Of a stretch of 64,000 nucleotides of DNA, positions 61,000 to 64,000 are shown piece after piece. The notes beneath the pieces were generated by a model. It saw only the letters and a list, made by a program, of their open reading frames with translations. It had not been told where the DNA came from and did not search any database. Each line of letters starts with the position of its first letter. Within the stretch, counting starts at the first letter, position 1. The translations under genes were made by a program, and so were the position numbers. This DNA comes from Arthrobacter sp. FW306-2-2C-D06B. Its GTDB lineage: Bacteria; Actinomycetota; Actinomycetes; Actinomycetales; Micrococcaceae. The stretch is from the NCBI RefSeq assembly GCF_021789175.1, contig NZ_CP084560.1:3286001-3350000 (forward strand). Reading direction: 5' to 3'.

Positions 61000-61021
61000 A
61001 TTCGGCAAGCGGTTGCCAAAT
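61000..61021. promoter_or_regulatory. LacI-type operator before the symporter gene
   Basis: ATTCGGCAAGCGGTTGCCAAAT, read on the minus strand as ATTTGGCAACCGCTTGCCGAAT, is a near-perfect dyad. It shares the core TTGGCAACCG with the site at 59426-59446. It lies about 120 bases before the symporter start, likely at or near its promoter. Confidence 0.6.
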
Positions 61022-61058
61022 GTTTCCATAGAACTTTCCACTTCAGGCCGGATTCGTC

Positions 61059-61200
61059 AAAGGTGAGCGAGTGTCAGGGGGAAGTGCCGTAAAGGTGAGC
61101 GAGCGTCAGGGGGAAAGTGCCGTAAAGGTGAGCGAGCGTCAGGGGGAAAGTGCCGTAAAGGTGAGCGAGCGTCAGGGGGGAAGTGCCGTAAAGGTGAGCG
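61059..61200 (+). repeat. 33-bp tandem repeat, four full copies and one partial
   Basis: The unit AAAGGTGAGCGAGCGTCAGG plus GGGAAAGTGCCGT repeats from 61059 (32 bases in the first copy), 61091, 61124 and 61157 (33 bases each), and a partial from 61190. Copies differ by single bases. Since 33 is 11 codons, the array stays open in one frame, but nothing else supports a gene. Confidence 0.85.
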
Positions 61201-61204
61201 GGCG

Positions 61205-61292
61205 CAGTCCTGCCCAACGCCGGCTCACATACACCGGGTGTCCGACAGACGCTCGCTCACATATATCGCGGTCCTGCCGAACGCTCGCTCAC
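61205..61292 (-). repeat. 32-bp repeats with the same core, opposite orientation
   Basis: GCTCGCTCAC, the reverse complement of the GTGAGCGAGC core, occurs at 61251 and 61283, and a diverged GCCGGCTCAC at 61219, a spacing of exactly 32 bases. Between the copies lies a GCGGTCCTGCCGAAC-type spacer, present in variant form at 61204-61218. This array faces the 33-bp array head to head. Confidence 0.75.
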
Positions 61293-61312
61293 TTGTCAGG
61301 GCCAAAACGAGG

Positions 61313-61347
61313 GCGCCCGTTGCCTTCACGTGGAAGGCAACGGGCGC
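61313..61347 (-). terminator. Intrinsic terminator of the uxaC-uxuB operon
   Basis: GCGCCCGTTGCCTTC and GAAGGCAACGGGCGC pair over 15 bp with loop ACGTG. On the minus strand the stem is followed by a short T tract (CGTTTTGG). It lies 20 bases past the uxuB stop. Confidence 0.85.
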
Positions 61348-61366
61348 GTCGGAAATGCGTGTCGGA

Positions 61367-62779
61367 CTAGCTGAGGTTTCCAGCGACCGCGAAGGACTCG
61401 GCCAAACCCTCAACGAGGTCCACGATCGCCGCGTCGGCAACCAATTCCGGATCCACGAGGCCGAGCAGAGCCTCAAGCCGGGCACGTCCCGTGAGGAGGT
61501 TCGCCGCAGCGATGTCCGCCGCCAGCGGATCCTGGAGGCCTGCCGCCGTGGCGGTGTAGGCAGACCAGGCCGCGATCATCCGCGCAGCAGCCTGACCGCT
61601 CCGGCCGGCGGCGCGCTCGGCGCGGAGCACAGGCAGCGCCCGCATGCGCAGCTTGGCACTTCCATCCATGGCTATCTGGGCCAGATGGTGGGCGATCCGG
61701 GAATTTCCGAAGCGTTCCAGCAGGGCAGCCCGATACTCGGGGATGCGCAAGTCCTCACCGTGCAGGTTGGCAGCGGCCTCGTCCCAGAAGTCCTCCACCG
61801 ACCGTCGACAGAAATCGTCGGCGAGGGCTTCGGCCACGGTCTTGTGTCCGCGCAACTGGCCGGCATAGGCGAGGAGCGAGTGTGCGCCGTTGAGAAGCCA
61901 TAACTTGCGGTTCTCGTACGGCTCGATCTCGTCCACGAAAACGGCGCCCGCGTCTTCCCAATGCGGGCGTCCCGCGGGAAAGTCCCCGCTGAGGACCCAG
62001 TTGCGGAAGGGCTCGGCGACCACGGGCGATTCGTCGCGATATCCGCAGGCGGCGGCCACGGCGTCGATATCGGCCTCCGTCGTCCGCGGCGTGATGCGGT
62101 CAACGGAAGTGCTGACGAAACTGACGTTGGCGTCGATCCAGGCAGCGAGTCCGGCGTCGAACGCCTTGGCCATCCCCACCACGGCGCTCCTTGCGACGGT
62201 CCCGTTGTTGGAGAGGTTGTCGCAGCAGACGACGGCGAGTGGACCGGCGTCGGCGTCGCGGCGCGCAGCGAGGCCCAGCACCAGGCGGCCCAGCGGCGTC
62301 GTCGGCTTGCCCGAAGCAGAACCGCCAGAGAGCACGGCGAGGTCCGCGACGACGTCGGGCGCCTGGTTGTCCAACTTGCCGCCGGCCCCAAGCCGGTAGG
62401 CGGCTTCGGTGATGGTGAGCGTGATGACGGAGGTTAGTGACGCGGCGACAAGCTCGACAAAACGCTCGACGTCGGCACCGTCGACTGCCTCGACAATGCT
62501 GCCGATGACTTCGAAAGAATCACCCGCATCCGAACGCTCCACCACGGTGAACAGGCCGTCCTGGGCGGCCAGGACTTCGGCGGCATCCGGGCGGCGGCCC
62601 GTGAAGGAGGCGATGCCCCACTCCACCGAGTCGCCGGCATGCTGGGTGTACCACGCCTGGTGCGATCGGTGGAAGGCTCCCAGTCCTATGTGCACAATGC
62701 GCACCGGGGCTTTGCCGATGGGCTTGACGGCACGGCTCAAGCGGGGAAGATCCGCAGTTTGCCCGGGTTCGTTGCTCAC
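61367..62779 (-). CDS. uxuB: Mannitol dehydrogenase family oxidoreductase, probable fructuronate reductase
   Basis: A 470-residue long-chain polyol dehydrogenase. The Rossmann motif HIGLGAFHRSHQAWYT (from about residue 30) binds NAD(H). Later motifs VVCCDNLSNNGTVARS, VSTSVDRITPRTTEADIDAV and LLNGAHSLLAYAGQLRGH carry the catalytic Lys-Asn-His-type residues of the family (KLWLLNGAHS). It would reduce D-fructuronate to D-mannonate. The pairing with uxaC (ATGA overlap) makes fructuronate reductase more likely than mannitol dehydrogenase. Confidence 0.87.
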   Translation of the reverse strand: MSNEPGQTADLPRLSRAVKPIGKAPVRIVHIGLGAFHRSHQAWYTQHAGDSVEWGIASFTGRRPDAAEVLAAQDGLFTVVERSDAGDSFEVIGSIVEAVDGADVERFVELVAASLTSVITLTITEAAYRLGAGGKLDNQAPDVVADLAVLSGGSASGKPTTPLGRLVLGLAARRDADAGPLAVVCCDNLSNNGTVARSAVVGMAKAFDAGLAAWIDANVSFVSTSVDRITPRTTEADIDAVAAACGYRDESPVVAEPFRNWVLSGDFPAGRPHWEDAGAVFVDEIEPYENRKLWLLNGAHSLLAYAGQLRGHKTVAEALADDFCRRSVEDFWDEAAANLHGEDLRIPEYRAALLERFGNSRIAHHLAQIAMDGSAKLRMRALPVLRAERAAGRSGQAAARMIAAWSAYTATAAGLQDPLAADIAAANLLTGRARLEALLGLVDPELVADAAIVDLVEGLAESFAVAGNLS

Positions 62780-64000
62780 AGCTTGAAGACCCTTCGGGGT
62801 GAGGAGTCGACCACGTCGACGATGATTTCATGGGCCCGGTCTTCGCTGACACGGTGCTCGGCTACGAGACGGGCGAGGAAGGATGCTTCGATCCGGCGGG
62901 AGGCGTCGTGCCGGGCCGGGATGGAGCAGAACGCACGGGTATCGTCGATGAAGCCCGAGGACCGGGAGAAGCCGGTTGTCTCGGTAACGGCGGAGCGGAA
63001 GCGGAGCATGGCATCCGGTGCATCGAGGAACCACCACGGAGCGCCGAGGTACACGGAGGGGTAGAACCCAGCCAGCGGCGCGAGTTCGCGGGAGAACACC
63101 GTCTCGTCCAGCGTGAACAGCACCAGGTGGAAGTCCTTGGCCGTGCCGAAGTCCCGGAGCAAGGGCCGGATGGCTTCGGTGTAGTTGGTGGCGAACGGGA
63201 TGTCGTGGCCGGTGTCCGCCCCGTAGGCGTCGAAGGTGGGCTGGTGGTGGTTGCGGAAGGAACCCGGATGGATCGTCATGACCAGGCCGTCTTCGACGGA
63301 CATCCTGGCCATCTGGTACATCATGTGGGCTTCGAAGGTGTTGCGGTCCTCGGCCGTGGCCTTGCCGGCGCGCGCAAGCTCGAAGATCCGCTCGGCTTCG
63401 CTCCGGTCCAGCTTGAGGGTCGCCGGGGTGAGGACGCCGTGGTCCGCGGACACCGCACCATGGTCCACGAAATAACGACGGCGGTTTTCCAGGGCCTTGA
63501 GGTAGCCGGTGTAACCGGTTGCGCCGTCGCCGGCGGAATCGACAAGCCGCTCAACGTTGGCATTCCACGCCGGGTGGGCGATGTTCAGGTAGGCATCCGG
63601 ACGGAAGGTCGGCAGCACGCGGCCGTTGAAGGAGGGGTCATCGGCGATGGCCTTGTGGCTGTCCAGGCTGTCCAGTGGATCGTCCGTGGTGGCGAGGACT
63701 TCGATGTTGAAGTCCTTGAAGAGCTGGCGGGGACGGAAATCAGGCTCGACGAGCTTGGCGGCAATGGCGTCGTAGCTGGCGTCGGCAGGCATCTCGCCAA
63801 GGTCCGCGCCAAGCTTGAACACGCTGTCGAACTGCGTACGCAACCAGTACCCGGAGGCAGTGCCTTCGAAGAGGGGCCACGCCTGGACGAAAGTCCGCCA
63901 GATCTCCCGCGATTCGGAGTGGTTGGCGCCTCCCGAGAGCAGCTTTCCCATGGGGACTCCGCTGGCGTGGATCAGCCTGGTGACATAGTGGTCCGGGCTG
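62776..64000 (-). CDS. uxaC: Glucuronate isomerase, 5' end outside the window
   Basis: Uronate isomerase (amidohydrolase fold) that converts D-glucuronate to D-fructuronate. About 407 codons are visible of some 465-470. The frame continues past the edge without stop; before MGKLLSGGANHSESREIWRT it reads DHYVTRLIHASGV, a family hallmark, so the ATG at 63951 is internal. Further motifs: WPLFEGTASGYWLRTQFDSV, ATTDDPLDSLDSHKAIADD, MTIHPGSFRNHHQPTFDAYG and LGAPWWFLDAPDAMLRFRSA. The metal-site His-x-His lies beyond the edge. ATGA overlap with uxuB. Confidence 0.92.
   Translation of the reverse strand, partial: SPDHYVTRLIHASGVPMGKLLSGGANHSESREIWRTFVQAWPLFEGTASGYWLRTQFDSVFKLGADLGEMPADASYDAIAAKLVEPDFRPRQLFKDFNIEVLATTDDPLDSLDSHKAIADDPSFNGRVLPTFRPDAYLNIAHPAWNANVERLVDSAGDGATGYTGYLKALENRRRYFVDHGAVSADHGVLTPATLKLDRSEAERIFELARAGKATAEDRNTFEAHMMYQMARMSVEDGLVMTIHPGSFRNHHQPTFDAYGADTGHDIPFATNYTEAIRPLLRDFGTAKDFHLVLFTLDETVFSRELAPLAGFYPSVYLGAPWWFLDAPDAMLRFRSAVTETTGFSRSSGFIDDTRAFCSIPARHDASRRIEASFLARLVAEHRVSEDRAHEIIVDVVDSSPRRVFKL

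Noticed and set aside
61059..61292. Possible CRISPR array
   Set aside because: Repeat and spacer are both constant from copy to copy, there are no unique spacers and no cas genes.
61071..61370. Open frame encoding VSERQGESAVK repeats
   Set aside because: It is open only because the repeat unit is 33 bases. It has no plausible ribosome site and runs into the terminator and the end of uxuB.

Overview
The window is high-GC DNA from an actinobacterium, most likely a member of the Micrococcaceae close to Arthrobacter, Paenarthrobacter or Pseudarthrobacter. The protein families, the gene orders (fdxA-dapC, ispH/xseA/xseB) and the actinobacterial cassette of phosphatase, DUF3090 and SCO1664-type genes point there. 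This assignment is inference from families and gene order. No rRNA, tRNA, CRISPR array, prophage or intact insertion sequence was seen.

Layout. 0-7 kb: the cut-off end of dapC with fdxA, a small SH3-like protein gene, an AbiEi/DUF559-type putative nuclease gene bracketed by palindrome-rich inverted repeats, an MFS exporter with its divergent winged-helix regulator, and the GTPase gene typA, whose terminator lies inside the next ORF. 7-20 kb: two complete, paralogous oligopeptide/dipeptide ABC importers on the minus strand. Each has a binding lipoprotein, two permeases and one fused double-ATPase. The second carries an opposed PH-domain gene inside it and a permease with a large extra membrane block. 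20-27 kb: accessory-looking stretch with a condensation-like/GNAT fusion, an alpha/beta hydrolase, the three-gene actinobacterial cassette and a secreted CAP-LGFP protein. 27-35.5 kb: housekeeping genes (ychF, rmuC, ispH, xseA, xseB, PPK2, an alanine-type aminotransferase). 35.6-39.2 kb: an OpuC-type glycine betaine/compatible solute importer. 39-51.7 kb: Nudix, pirin, a BadF-type sugar kinase, three regulator-transporter or regulator-enzyme pairs (LysR/MFS, Lrp/trans-sulfuration enzyme, ArsR/MFS), a second Lrp protein, DUF1761, CorA and ZapE. 51.7-55.7 kb: a tiny membrane protein, a deleted kinase pseudogene, GNAT, and a usp-crcB-crcB operon followed by an SRAP gene. 55.7-64 kb: glucuronate/glucuronide catabolism.

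The last block is the most coherent pathway. A GPH-type symporter imports a uronide. UxaC (glucuronate isomerase), UxuB (fructuronate reductase) and a ManD-type dehydratase would take glucuronate through fructuronate and mannonate to 2-keto-3-deoxygluconate. The last gene of the transporter operon encodes an unusual single protein in which a gluconokinase is joined to a GH3 glycoside hydrolase. Two matching LacI-type palindromes precede the transporter and the dehydratase genes.

The most interesting items are the gluconokinase-GH3 fusion, the condensation-like/GNAT fusion, the repeat-bracketed DUF559 gene, the opposed 32/33-bp repeat arrays near 61.1 kb, the terminator buried in an ORF after typA, and the expanded OppB permease. 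All calls come from reading the sequence and recalling protein families; no database search was run.
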